From the NCBI RefSeq assembly GCF_000092845.1, contig NC_014150.1, positions 1,574,919 to 1,638,918 on the forward strand: a stretch of DNA of 64,000 nt. The letters run 5' to 3'. Numbering within the stretch: the stretch's first letter is position 1; every line of letters begins with the position of its first letter. Position numbers and translations under genes: made by a program. The stretch is from Brachyspira murdochii DSM 12563 (GTDB taxonomy: Bacteria; Spirochaetota; Brachyspiria; Brachyspirales; Brachyspiraceae). Shown one piece after another: positions 1 to 8,363 of the stretch. The notes below the pieces were generated by a model that did no database searches, was not told the origin of the DNA, and saw nothing but the letters and a program-made list of their open reading frames with translations.

Positions 1-219
1 CAAGTTCTATACAGTAAGAAAGGAGATGAGGTTTGTAAATTGAATGAAAATGGAAATGTTGAAAATGAACTTGGAAATTTTTCTATACATCAAATGAGTG
101 CAAAACTTCAGAATTTATCTAAATATAATGGCTGGAATTATTTTTATATATATTATAAAGATAAATTTATATCTATAGATGAATTAAGATATATTTATAT
201 TGGAGATAATCATGAATAG
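1..219 (+). CDS. C-terminal part of a CcrM/M.HinfI-like adenine DNA methyltransferase (5' truncated by window)
   Basis: The frame is open from base 1 to a TAG at 217-219, giving the last 72 residues of a protein. Seen: a segment SIHQMSAKLQ..., then NGWNYFYI and ISIDELRYIYI. Known: the C-terminal domain of CcrM and M.HinfI (N6-adenine methyltransferases for GANTC) has the same order, SIH..g...q....NGW.fw......ID.LR. Inferred: this is the cognate methylase of the HinfI-like nuclease that starts inside its last codons (ATG at 212). The catalytic DPPY and SAM motifs would lie upstream of the window, so the class call rests only on this C-terminal domain and the neighbour. Confidence 0.7.
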   Translation, partial: QVLYSKKGDEVCKLNENGNVENELGNFSIHQMSAKLQNLSKYNGWNYFYIYYKDKFISIDELRYIYIGDNHE

Positions 220-1018
220 CAATATAAAAAATATTATAAATCAGGCTGTATATAATATCATAAATAATTCTGCCTCAGATAATAAAATAATTGAATTAAA
301 TAAAAAGCATAATGTTAAAATACACTTTATACCAAAAAGATATAGAATATTTGGCGGATTACTTCAAAGTATGAATATACAATTTGGCAATTTTATTGAA
401 GAACTTATGAAAGTAATTATCTCAAATGAAAAAAGATATAAAATTATAGATGAATACAGCGGCAAAAAAAGCAATAATTTTTATATTTCTAAGTCAAATG
501 AAACTAGAATAGATAATTATATAACCAGCTGTCAAACTACCTCAAACACTGATGAACAGTTAGAAGTTTCATTTAAAAATCTGCAAAAAGAAATTATAAA
601 TGATATAAATAATAATAAAGAAAATATAAATAATTCATTTAAACATGATATAGACCTGCTTTTTGAAGATAAAGAAACCAATATTATTTATTATCTTGAA
701 ATTAAATATAATGATGATCATGACACAGGTAAATTTGTTGATATAAACAGAAAATTTATAAAAACTTTTGCATATCTTGTAAATGAGCTTAAAACAAAAG
801 AAATTATACCAATATTATTCTTTTTTAATAATAAGAGAATGAAAGGAAACATTTATATACCAGAAAATACTAATATACGAAGAGGAAAACAATTTTTTGA
901 GAAGTTTTTATCAATAAAATATGATGATGTAGACAGTTATTTGCAAAATCTATCAGAAAGTAATGAAGTAATAGAAATGTTTGACAATTTATACAAAAAA
1001 GTTATGGAATTAAAATAA
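212..1018 (+). CDS. HinfI/TdeIII-like type II restriction endonuclease
   Basis: 268 residues from the ATG at 212; a GGAG at 201-204 sits 7 bases upstream, so a TTG at 200 is less likely. Seen: an N-terminal block with RYRIFGGLLQSMNIQFGNFI typical of HinfI-like enzymes, and a PD-(D/E)xK-like core with DIDLLF followed about 15 residues later by YLEIKYNDD. It overlaps the end of the methylase gene by 8 bases, so the two are translationally coupled. Known: HinfI-family enzymes cut GANTC, and the methylase C-terminus is of the GANTC type. Inferred: a complete type II restriction-modification pair that degrades unmethylated incoming DNA. It has no TM segment and should act in the cytoplasm. Confidence 0.75.
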   Translation: MNSNIKNIINQAVYNIINNSASDNKIIELNKKHNVKIHFIPKRYRIFGGLLQSMNIQFGNFIEELMKVIISNEKRYKIIDEYSGKKSNNFYISKSNETRIDNYITSCQTTSNTDEQLEVSFKNLQKEIINDINNNKENINNSFKHDIDLLFEDKETNIIYYLEIKYNDDHDTGKFVDINRKFIKTFAYLVNELKTKEIIPILFFFNNKRMKGNIYIPENTNIRRGKQFFEKFLSIKYDDVDSYLQNLSESNEVIEMFDNLYKKVMELK

Positions 1019-1069
1019 TAATAAACTATATACGATAATAAGAAATATATTCTATGTTTAAGGAATTTT

Positions 1070-1870
1070 ATGGCATCATTAAGAAAACAGCTGGAAGAAA
1101 GAGAGTTTGAAACTTTAGATTTATTTACTGTTTCTTTTTCTCTATTTACTGCAAATTTCAAAAATTTTTTTATAATAGCTTTAATATGCTCTCTTCCTAT
1201 AATATTAAGCAGCATATATTTTCCTGTAAAAATGTTTAAATCTTCAGATGTAAAAACATTTGAAGATTTAGTTTATCTATTCAAAACAGAGGTAAGCGTA
1301 GGATTTTATGTAAATATTTTTCTCTCTTGGTTTTTAGATGTACTTTCTGTAATATCAGTATCATTACTTGTAGAAAGTTTAATTTTTAAAAGAGTAAAAA
1401 GTGCTACTTGGGCTATTGTAAAAAGTTTTAAATTTATATTTCCTGCTTTAGTTACATCGTTTATATATTTTGTATTGGTATTTTTAGGTCTTACATTTTT
1501 TATAGTACCCGGTATAGCTTTAATTATCTTTTTCGTATTTATAAAAAATATTTGTGCTTTAAGACATACTTGGGGAATAAATGCTTTGAGATATTCATAT
1601 TACCTTGTAAAGCCTAAATTTTTTAAAACATTATTCATATTGCTATTTATATTTTTCTTTCAAAACGTATTTTCGATAACTTTTCTATCATCGCCTATAA
1701 ACAGCAGAGAAGGACTTCTTTCATATTTTATTGCTATGATAGTGCTTTATATATTTGATATTTATTTCAAAATAATAATATCATTATTTTTCTTAAACCG
1801 AGACTATATAAGCAGTACTCAGTCAGATGATGATGAATACGAAGATAATAATGAAGCAGGTGAGCAATAA
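1070..1870 (+). CDS. Polytopic membrane protein, function unknown
   Basis: 266 residues. A short charged N-terminus (MASLRKQLEEREFETLDL) is followed by about six hydrophobic segments, roughly residues 28-48, 80-100, 120-160 (two), 195-215 and 230-250, and an acidic tail (DDDEYEDNNEAGEQ). The arrangement resembles the membrane domains found in glycerophosphodiester phosphodiesterase-type or DUF975-type proteins, but no catalytic motif is visible and no function is assigned. It stands alone; a short inverted-repeat element lies directly downstream. Confidence 0.7.
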   Translation: MASLRKQLEEREFETLDLFTVSFSLFTANFKNFFIIALICSLPIILSSIYFPVKMFKSSDVKTFEDLVYLFKTEVSVGFYVNIFLSWFLDVLSVISVSLLVESLIFKRVKSATWAIVKSFKFIFPALVTSFIYFVLVFLGLTFFIVPGIALIIFFVFIKNICALRHTWGINALRYSYYLVKPKFFKTLFILLFIFFFQNVFSITFLSSPINSREGLLSYFIAMIVLYIFDIYFKIIISLFFLNRDYISSTQSDDDEYEDNNEAGEQ

Positions 1871-1890
1871 CTGATTTATTATATTTATAC

Positions 1891-2004
1891 CTAAACAAAT
1901 ATAGTTTGTCAAAAATTAGTTTTTACACAGCAATACTGCTCAATTAATAATAATTTAATTATTTATTATAAATAGTTAAAATTTGACAAATTATAGTTAT
2001 TTAG
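1891..2004. repeat. Short element with 28-bp imperfect terminal inverted repeats (MITE-like)
   Basis: The left end CTAAACAAATATAGTTTGTC at 1891 pairs with the right end (GACAAATTATAGTTATTTAG, ending 2004) at about 23 of 28 positions. No ORF lies inside. The same end sequence recurs at 59092 and, reversed, near 22078-22105, so it marks one dispersed repeat family in this chromosome. Inferred to be a non-autonomous mobile element or a relic of one. Confidence 0.55.
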
Positions 2005-2033
2005 GAATATAATAAAAATTTTATCGTATTTTA

Positions 2034-2441
2034 TTATTGTAATGATACTGTTGTTTTAGTTAAAGTTCCTTTGCCTTTATCTAAAGAATCTTGAACTTCA
2101 AACGTAAAAGTACCATTATTATCACTTGAAAATAAAAAAGTTACTGTTATTTCTTTATTACTTTCATTAGCATTATAAAATGTCATTTGATAACTTTCAT
2201 TTCCATTATCTTTTATATTGCTTGCATCTCCAAATTCTTGAGATTTTACACTTCCGTCATTTCCTATTGTTACATGCCCCTCTCCAAGATCTGCCGGCTC
2301 TGTAAACGTAAGATTCCATTATCCAGCATAATATGCTAATCCTTTTGTTGTAGAACTTGTTTTGTCTTTATTATTACAGCTTATCATTAGTACAGATGAT
2401 AATAATAAAACCAAAATTATTATACTTAATTTTTTAATCAT
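2034..2441 (-). pseudogene. Lipoprotein gene interrupted by an in-frame TAA
   Basis: Read on the minus strand from ATG at 2441, the frame gives a lipoprotein signal (hydrophobic stretch then VLMISC, lipobox Cys at residue 22), then a TAA at 2321-2319 (codon 41), after which the same frame stays open for 94 codons to a TAA at 2036-2034. The downstream part is rich in Thr, Gly and Asn (for example GTFTFEVQD) like small beta-rich Brachyspira lipoproteins. One base change would restore a 135-residue protein, so this is either a recent pseudogene or a sequence error. Confidence 0.7.
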
Positions 2442-2464
2442 ATGTTTATCCTTAAAAATTGTTT

Positions 2465-4054
2465 TTATTCATCAGCCCACATTCTCTCTACTTTAGATAT
2501 TCCTATTATATCAAAACATAAGCCTAGAACTTTTTTTACTGCTTTTACTAAAGTTAATCTCTCCTGTCTTATTTCAGCATTCTCTTCAAGTACTATATTA
2601 TCATAGTAGAACTTATGCAAAGCACTTGCTATTTCATAAGTATAATTTATAAGAGTATAAACTTCTAATGATTTAGCAGATTCATATACCTCGTCTGGAA
2701 ATCTTAATATTATTTTAGCTAGTTTTAATGAGCTTTCATTGGCAATTTTAGATATGTCAAAAGGTTTTGCATCATCATATGACATATTTTTCTCTTCCAT
2801 TTTGAAAAATATATTGCATACTCTTGCATAGGCATACTGTACATAATATACTGGATTATCATTATCTTTCTTTTTAGCAAGTTCCAAATCAAAATCAAGC
2901 GAGCTGGAATATGAACGCATAAGAAGAAAATATCTAGTAGGATCAACACCTATCTCATCAATAACATCTTCAAGACTAATCATGTCCCCAGTTCTCTTGC
3001 TCATTCTCACAAGTTCATTTCCTCTGTAAAGACGCACTAACTGACCTAATATTACTTTTAAAGAAGCAGTATCTTTACTTACAGCCCTAACAGCCGCAGT
3101 AATTCTAGGAACATAACCATGATGGTCTGCCCCCAATATATCTATCAAATAATGATATCCTCTGTCTATTTTATTTTTATGATATGTTATATCTGGAGCA
3201 AAGTATGTATAGCTGCCGTTACTTTTTTTTACTACTCTGTCTTTATCATCACCGTATTTTGTACTTCTAAACCAAACGGCATTATCCTCTTCAAATAAAA
3301 GTCCTTCCTTATCCAAAAAGTCCATAGTTTTTTCTAATTCTCCGCCCTCACGTATTTTAAGTTCGGAAGCGTAATTGTCCATATGAGTACCGAATCTTTC
3401 AAGAAGTTTTTTCTGGCTTTCTAATATAATATCTTTAGGTACTCCGTCTAGTTTTGCTACTTCTTTTATATATTCTCCATGATAACCGTCTTCCGGAATC
3501 TCTCTTCCTTCTTTTACGGCATTAACACTCTCATTTAATTTTGTTATCTGCTCTCCTGCATCATTAACATAAAACTCCTGATAAACTTCATGTCCTGCAT
3601 ATTTAAGTATATTTGATAAAGCACTTCCAATAGCTGCCCATCTTCCATGTCCTATATGAAGAGGTCCTGTAGGATTGGCACTTACATATTCTATTAATAT
3701 CTTTTTCTTATCTTCTACAGTATTTTTTCCATAATTATCATTATTCAAAAGGTCATTTATACATTCATTTATATAATTATATGATAGTGTCAAATTAATA
3801 AATCCAGGTTTTACGGCTTCTATTTTCTCAAAATATTTTTTATCTATTTTTTCTGTTATTGAAGCTGCTATTTCTAAGGGATTTTTTTTAAGCACTTTGG
3901 CAAGCCTCATTGCCGCAGGGCAGGCATAATCTCCGAACTTATCATCTGCTGCATAACCTATTTCTATATAAGAATCAATTTCTTTTACATCTGTATCTTT
4001 CAAATAATCTTCTAATGCAGTTTTTATAATATTTGAGATAATTTTTTTTAGCAT
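2465..4054 (-). CDS. argS: Arginyl-tRNA synthetase
   Basis: 529 residues, a normal length for class I ArgRS of the short type. Seen: N-terminal Arg-tRNA synthetase domain with the [16 protein letters not shown]-type block, the HIGH signature in [13 protein letters not shown] (near residue 135), the GADHHGYV segment, a KMSKS-equivalent RMSKRTGD around residue 350, and a C-terminal DALR anticodon-binding domain ending near VERMWADE. It charges tRNA-Arg with arginine in the cytoplasm. It is transcribed alone, leftward; its start lies about 140 bases from the divergent gene at 4194. Confidence 0.97.
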   Translation of the reverse strand: MLKKIISNIIKTALEDYLKDTDVKEIDSYIEIGYAADDKFGDYACPAAMRLAKVLKKNPLEIAASITEKIDKKYFEKIEAVKPGFINLTLSYNYINECINDLLNNDNYGKNTVEDKKKILIEYVSANPTGPLHIGHGRWAAIGSALSNILKYAGHEVYQEFYVNDAGEQITKLNESVNAVKEGREIPEDGYHGEYIKEVAKLDGVPKDIILESQKKLLERFGTHMDNYASELKIREGGELEKTMDFLDKEGLLFEEDNAVWFRSTKYGDDKDRVVKKSNGSYTYFAPDITYHKNKIDRGYHYLIDILGADHHGYVPRITAAVRAVSKDTASLKVILGQLVRLYRGNELVRMSKRTGDMISLEDVIDEIGVDPTRYFLLMRSYSSSLDFDLELAKKKDNDNPVYYVQYAYARVCNIFFKMEEKNMSYDDAKPFDISKIANESSLKLAKIILRFPDEVYESAKSLEVYTLINYTYEIASALHKFYYDNIVLEENAEIRQERLTLVKAVKKVLGLCFDIIGISKVERMWADE

Positions 4055-4142
4055 ACTCTCCCCGCAATAATGAAATTTAATAAGATAGAGTATATCAGAG
4101 ATTAAAACTTCTGCAAGTATATTTTTTATAAATCAAATATGG

Positions 4143-4168
4143 TTGACATATTATAAAAAAAATATAAT
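4143..4168 (+). promoter_or_regulatory. Promoter-like TTGACA / TATAAT pair
   Basis: A perfect -35 hexamer at 4143-4148 and a perfect -10 hexamer at 4163-4168, although the 14-base spacing is short. It lies 26 bases before the ATG at 4194 and would overlap any claimed TTG start at 4143. Confidence 0.4.
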
Positions 4169-4193
4169 ATTTGTATTTAAGAAGGATTGTTTT

Positions 4194-4586
4194 ATGTCAA
4201 AATATATGCTGCCTGAAGAAGAGCTTTCCAGAGCATCAAACTGGATAAGCAATTTTTTAATGCGTGAAGGATATCATGCCGATTATACTATAGAAAGTTT
4301 GGCTGAAGTGGATAAGTTTTTTAAAGAAAAACTAAATTTAGTTTTGGAAAGCGATAATAACAGAAACTTTATATTTTCTATTAGTTCTTATATAGGCGAA
4401 GTGATAAGAATCAAATTTCATGGAACTTGGGAAGTATCAAGAAATATTGATTTAGATGATGAAACTATAGGAATAAGTTTTAAAAATCACAATACTATAT
4501 ATCCGCTTAATATTACACTAGAACTTATACAAAAAAAATATACAATGAAAGAATATTTAAAAAATAACTTTAATGTTTTAATATAA
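4194..4586 (+). CDS. Conserved hypothetical protein, 130 aa
   Basis: Starts at the ATG at 4194 with AAGAAGGA upstream; an upstream in-frame TTG at 4143 is part of a promoter hexamer and is rejected. The sequence is soluble and mixed charged (MSKYMLPEEELSRASNWISNF...), with an Asp/Glu-rich centre and no recognisable catalytic motif or TM helix. It precedes the PTS EIIA-like gene by 40 bases and probably shares its transcript. Function not recognised. Confidence 0.65.
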   Translation: MSKYMLPEEELSRASNWISNFLMREGYHADYTIESLAEVDKFFKEKLNLVLESDNNRNFIFSISSYIGEVIRIKFHGTWEVSRNIDLDDETIGISFKNHNTIYPLNITLELIQKKYTMKEYLKNNFNVLI

Positions 4587-4626
4587 AATTGTTATATTTA
4601 ATAATGAAGGTAAAAGGTTGCTTATT

Positions 4627-5112
4627 ATGATTTCATTTAATGAAGTAGAAAAATATATTGATAATTCTTACGTTATTTTAGACTTAAAGGCTTCCGATAA
4701 AAATGAAGCTATAAGTGAAATGCTAATATATTCAGAATCAAAAGGGCTTAGAATAAATATTGCACAGACTATAGAATCTATGTATAAAAAAGAGGATATT
4801 ATAAGCAGCGGCTTGGGATACGGGGTAGCTTTTCCGCATGTGAGAACCAATGAAGTAGAAGATAATGATATAATTTTTGCTGTTTCTAAAAAGGGATTAA
4901 ACTACTTTGCATTAGATAAAAAACCTGTTCACTTGCTCACTATGTTTTTAACTAATAAAAATAGTAATGAAAAATATTTGGGACTTCTGTCTTTATTCAC
5001 AAAAATTTCAAGAATGAGTATGTATCCTGTAATTTTACTGGAATCTAAAACAGAAGAAGAGTTTAAAACAAAAATGAAAAATATATCTAAAGAGATGCTA
5101 GGAGTTAAATAA
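4627..5112 (+). CDS. PTS EIIA (PtsN/fructose-type) domain protein
   Basis: 161 residues from the ATG at 4627. Seen: the EIIA-2 fold signature with MYKKEDIISSGLGYGVAFPHVR, where the His of FPH is the phospho-accepting residue of this family, followed by the usual PVHLLTMFL strand and a C-terminal helix. Stand-alone EIIA-Ntr proteins in bacteria act as phosphorylation-dependent regulators rather than sugar porters; that role is inferred here because no permease is nearby. The stop is 2 bases before kdsB, so the two are co-transcribed and probably translationally coupled. Confidence 0.8.
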   Translation: MISFNEVEKYIDNSYVILDLKASDKNEAISEMLIYSESKGLRINIAQTIESMYKKEDIISSGLGYGVAFPHVRTNEVEDNDIIFAVSKKGLNYFALDKKPVHLLTMFLTNKNSNEKYLGLLSLFTKISRMSMYPVILLESKTEEEFKTKMKNISKEMLGVK

Positions 5113-5114
5113 TT

Positions 5115-5888
5115 ATGTCTAATAAAGTTACAGCAATAATACCAGCCAGATATGAATCAACAAGATTTCCAAGAAAATTAACATACGAACTATTAGGAAA
5201 GCCTATAATAATAGCAGTATATGATAATGTAAAAGCTGCCAAAAAAATAGATGACTGTATTATAGCAGCAGATTCTAAAGAGATAATGGATATATGCGAA
5301 AAAAATAATGCTAAAGCAGTTATGACTTCTAAAGATCACACATCTGGAACTTCAAGAATTATAGAAGCAGCTAAAAATATAGACTCTGATATTATAATTA
5401 ATGTTCAGGGAGATGAGCCTTTAATAGATGAGTCGGTTCTTAATCCTATAATAGATGTATTTGATGACAGTTCTGTTGATATTGCAACTTTAAAAGTAAA
5501 AATAGAGGATGACAGCTCTTTAATAAAAGATGAAAATGCTGTAAAAGTAGTTACAGACATTAATGATTATGCAATGTATTTCTCACGTGCTGCTATACCC
5601 CATAGAAGATTTGACCAGAATATAAATGTAAAATATTATAAACATATTGGTATTTATGCCTTTAGAAAAGATATACTTCTAAAAATAGAAAATCTTAAAG
5701 AATGCGATTATGAGAGCATAGAAAAACTTGAACAGTTAAGATGGCTTTATAACGGAATGAAAATAAAAGTTTTAGAAACTAAAAAATTTCTTCATGGTAT
5801 AGATACTATGGAAGATTTAGAATTTGTTCAGAATTATTTAAGAAACTTTGCTGAAAGCGAATTAAACAATGAAAACATATATAAATAA
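5115..5888 (+). CDS. kdsB: 3-deoxy-manno-octulosonate cytidylyltransferase (CMP-KDO synthetase)
   Basis: 257 residues, standard size. Seen: N-terminal nucleotide-binding IIPARYESTRFPRKL, the NVQGDEPLID metal/nucleotide motif near residue 97, YFSRAAIPHRR, HIGIYAFRK, and E-KLEQLRWLYNGMKI near the C-terminus, all typical of KdsB. It activates KDO with CTP for lipooligosaccharide core synthesis, so the cell surface probably contains KDO. It follows the EIIA-like gene by 2 bases. Confidence 0.95.
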   Translation: MSNKVTAIIPARYESTRFPRKLTYELLGKPIIIAVYDNVKAAKKIDDCIIAADSKEIMDICEKNNAKAVMTSKDHTSGTSRIIEAAKNIDSDIIINVQGDEPLIDESVLNPIIDVFDDSSVDIATLKVKIEDDSSLIKDENAVKVVTDINDYAMYFSRAAIPHRRFDQNINVKYYKHIGIYAFRKDILLKIENLKECDYESIEKLEQLRWLYNGMKIKVLETKKFLHGIDTMEDLEFVQNYLRNFAESELNNENIYK

Positions 5889-5898
5889 AATTTTATAA

Positions 5899-6229
5899 AC
5901 GCACGCAGAACGCATTTTTTAATATCAATAAATTTAGTATTCTAATTTTATTGTATATAAGAATTTCATTCTACGTGCGTTAAATAGCACTATAAATTTA
6001 AAACGCACTTGGGCGGCAACAGTAAAAGCTAATAAAGAAAAAAGAATTAAAAAAATGACAGTATAAAACTAAATAATTTAGAGGGTGGGAGTTAAAATAA
6101 ATTTTTAAACTTTATTTTAATCCCCGCCCTTTTAGATTTAAATGTCTTATTTTTTTACATAGCTTTAATTAAATCTATAATCTATTACTTCAAAAGCACA
6201 CCCGCCCTAGCGGAATTTAAATTTGCACT
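5899..6229. repeat. Palindrome-rich intergenic repeat, family R1, copy a (331 bp)
   Basis: Begins with an ACGCACG...CGTGCGT inverted pair about 85 bp apart, continues with a CTTGGGCGG block, then a near-perfect 48-bp palindrome (AGGGTGGGAG... to ...CCCCGCCCT) around 6080-6130, and ends at a GCACACCCGCCC / TTTGCACTC block. The copy at 34582-34910 is almost the same sequence in reverse orientation. No ORF. It fills the gap between convergent kdsB and the deacylase gene. Confidence 0.75.
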
Positions 6230-6297
6230 CTTCCTCATCACTTATATAAGATATTCTAATATATCAATTAATAAATCTGATTTTATATTACAATAAA

Positions 6298-6762
6298 TCA
6301 ATCTTCAGTTAAATCTACTTCCGTATTTGAAATTTTTTGAAGTATTTCATCATAAGTCATTTTAGCTAAAGAACTATCGCTTCCGCAGGCAATGTATAGA
6401 TCATCAAACCTTTTCATACTTTTATCTACTAATACCTCAATGTTTTTGTCTATACCGAAAGGACATACTCCTCCAAAAGTAAATCCGGTTAAATTATATG
6501 TATCTTCTGCATTAGCAAAACTAGTCTTACAACCGAAATAAGTTCTCATTTTTTTAGAAGATATTTTTTTATCTCCGGAAGCTATAATCATAGCAAAGTT
6601 TTTTTTTGAGGGCTTTACCAGTATAGATTTAGCTACCTGCCCTTTTTCTATATTTAGAGTTTTAGCTGCATCATCAACTGTCTTTGTAACGCCTGCTTCT
6701 TCAAATTCTTTATAATCTATATTAAGCTGTTTCAAAGCATTGAGTACTTTTTCATTCATCAT
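6298..6762 (-). CDS. YbaK/EbsC-family aminoacyl-tRNA deacylase
   Basis: 154 residues, the normal size for the family. Seen: GVTKTVDDAAKTL, QVAKSILVK with the conserved Lys, the ASGDKKISSKKM segment, and FTFGGVCPFGI, matching the YbaK core in which the Lys and the GG-x-P region surround the active site. Family members hydrolyse mischarged tRNA such as Cys-tRNA(Pro). The second Met is also a possible start. Its start is 14 bases from the stop of the BFD-like gene, so the two form an operon. Confidence 0.85.
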   Translation of the reverse strand: MMNEKVLNALKQLNIDYKEFEEAGVTKTVDDAAKTLNIEKGQVAKSILVKPSKKNFAMIIASGDKKISSKKMRTYFGCKTSFANAEDTYNLTGFTFGGVCPFGIDKNIEVLVDKSMKRFDDLYIACGSDSSLAKMTYDEILQKISNTEVDLTED

Positions 6763-6776
6763 AATTTTACCTATAA

Positions 6777-7019
6777 TTAAAGATCTAAAGGAGCATATTC
6801 ATTTTTTTTAACATATTCTATCAAACTTAAAATACGCTCTTTGCATCCGCCGCATCCGGTAGAAGCCTGAGTTTTATCTACAACCTCATCAAGAGAAGTG
6901 AGTTTATTATCAGCTATAGCTTTATAAGCATCTCTGTATGAAACATTTTTACAGTAGCATAGCGTTTTATCATAATTAATTGAAGTTTGATTTTTTAGAT
7001 ATTCTACATCGTATTCCAT
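6777..7019 (-). CDS. BFD-type [2Fe-2S] binding domain protein
   Basis: 80 residues. Seen: LCYCKNV with a CxC pair near residue 21 and ASTGCGGCKERI with CxxC near residue 55, the four-cysteine pattern of the bacterioferritin-associated-ferredoxin-like (Fer2_BFD) domain. This domain binds a [2Fe-2S] cluster and takes part in electron transfer or iron handling; the partner is not evident here. It is followed by the deacylase gene on the same strand. Confidence 0.8.
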   Translation of the reverse strand: MEYDVEYLKNQTSINYDKTLCYCKNVSYRDAYKAIADNKLTSLDEVVDKTQASTGCGGCKERILSLIEYVKKNEYAPLDL

Positions 7020-7170
7020 CAGGCACCCCCGTTTTTATTTTCATGATATATAAATATTATAAATTCCAAATATGTAAAAAACATTTTTAATAAATAATTA
7101 TTTTTACTTTACATAATACATTATAACATAGCTGTAATTTAATTTAAAGTATTAATTGTATGATTATATA

Positions 7171-7197
7171 AAAAGAGCTGACAAATATATGCCAGCC
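7171..7197 (-). terminator. Rho-independent terminator after the zinc alcohol dehydrogenase
   Basis: GCTGACA / TGCCAGC stem (one G-U pair) with a T run on the minus strand. Confidence 0.65.
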
Positions 7198-7221
7198 CAA
7201 TTTATTATTAGTTATAATCTA

Positions 7222-8280
7222 TTATTTTTCTAATCTTACAACAGGCTTAATCAAATCAGCAGGTTTTTCTCCCATGATTTTAACAGCCTCAGGAAGCTGA
7301 TCCCATCCTTCATATACATGAGTAATTAAATGACGAACATTTAATCTTCCAGAAGAAACTAAAGAACCTAATTTCTCAGCTCTTAATCTTCCGCCAGGCA
7401 TAAGACCGCCGAATATGGCTTTATGTCCCATACCAACACCCCATTCAATTCTAGGTATCAATACGTTATCACCTTCCCCAAGATAGTTAACATTTCCAAT
7501 CTTACCGCCAGCTTTTAATGATTTAACAGCTTCCGAGAAAGTTTCAACTCCTCCTCCAGCAATGATAACTTTATCAACGCCTTTTCCATTAGTCATTTTT
7601 AATACTTGTTCATCTATAGGACCATTTTTATAGCTGATAAACTCATTAGCTCCGTAAATTTTGGCAACTTCCACACATTTAGGTCTAGTACCAACAGCAA
7701 TAATTCTGGAAGCACCTCTTAAAGCAGCACCAGCAACTCCCATAAGACCAACCGGTCCAATACCTATAACTAAAACAGTATCACCATACTGTATATCAGC
7801 AAGTTCTGCACCATGAAAACCAGTAGGAACCATGTCAGAAATCATACAAGCGTCTATAGGATCCATTCCTTCAGGAAGTAAAGCTAAATTACCATCAGCA
7901 TCATTAACATGGAAATATTCAGAAAATACTCCGTCTTTTACATTAGAAAATTTCCAACCATTAAGCATACCGCCAGAGTGCATAGAATATCCAGCCTGAG
8001 CTTCCACTGTACTCCAATCTGGGGTAATAGCCGTAACTAATACTCTATCTCCTTTTTTAAAATCTTTTACTAAACTTCCAACTTCATATACTTCTCCGCA
8101 AACTTCATGACCTAAAATCATATCTTTTCTATCACCTATAGCACCTGCGATAGTGTGTATATCAGAAGTACATATGGCCACCGCCAAAGGTTTTACAATA
8201 GCATCAAGAGGTCCGCAAGCTGGTATCTCTTTTTCAACCCAGCCTGTTTCTCCTATCTTTTTCATAGCAAATCCTTTCAT
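7222..8280 (-). CDS. Zinc-dependent NADP secondary alcohol dehydrogenase
   Basis: 352 residues, same length as the Thermoanaerobacter brockii / Clostridium beijerinckii isopropanol dehydrogenases it resembles. Seen: CTSDIHT with the catalytic Zn-binding Cys near residue 37, GHEVCGEV with His-Glu near 59, a Rossmann motif VLVIGIGPVGLMG near residue 172, and an AVGTRPKC segment whose Gly-Thr-Arg suits NADP. As in that family the structural zinc cysteines are absent. It interconverts secondary alcohols or aldehydes with ketones and rebalances NADPH. A good minus-strand promoter lies just upstream. Confidence 0.92.
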   Translation of the reverse strand: MKGFAMKKIGETGWVEKEIPACGPLDAIVKPLAVAICTSDIHTIAGAIGDRKDMILGHEVCGEVYEVGSLVKDFKKGDRVLVTAITPDWSTVEAQAGYSMHSGGMLNGWKFSNVKDGVFSEYFHVNDADGNLALLPEGMDPIDACMISDMVPTGFHGAELADIQYGDTVLVIGIGPVGLMGVAGAALRGASRIIAVGTRPKCVEVAKIYGANEFISYKNGPIDEQVLKMTNGKGVDKVIIAGGGVETFSEAVKSLKAGGKIGNVNYLGEGDNVLIPRIEWGVGMGHKAIFGGLMPGGRLRAEKLGSLVSSGRLNVRHLITHVYEGWDQLPEAVKIMGEKPADLIKPVVRLEK

Positions 8281-8318
8281 TTTACACTCCTTTTATTGTA
8301 TTTATTTTTTATTTTTAT

Positions 8319-8346
8319 AGTATACAACTTTTACTAAAAAAGTCAA
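8319..8346 (-). promoter_or_regulatory. Promoter of the zinc alcohol dehydrogenase gene
   Basis: On the minus strand TTGACT (8346-8341), 16 bases, then TATACT (8324-8319), followed by an AGGAG ribosome site just before the ATG at 8280. Confidence 0.6.
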
Positions 8347-8363
8347 AAATATAACTTTATTAG

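Noticed and set aside
2725-2949. 74-codon minus-strand frame inside argS
   Set aside because: Shadow of argS in another frame; no ribosome site and low-complexity composition.
5899-6229. CRISPR array
   Set aside because: The repeats are long single-copy palindromic blocks, not short regular repeats with spacers, and no cas gene is nearby.
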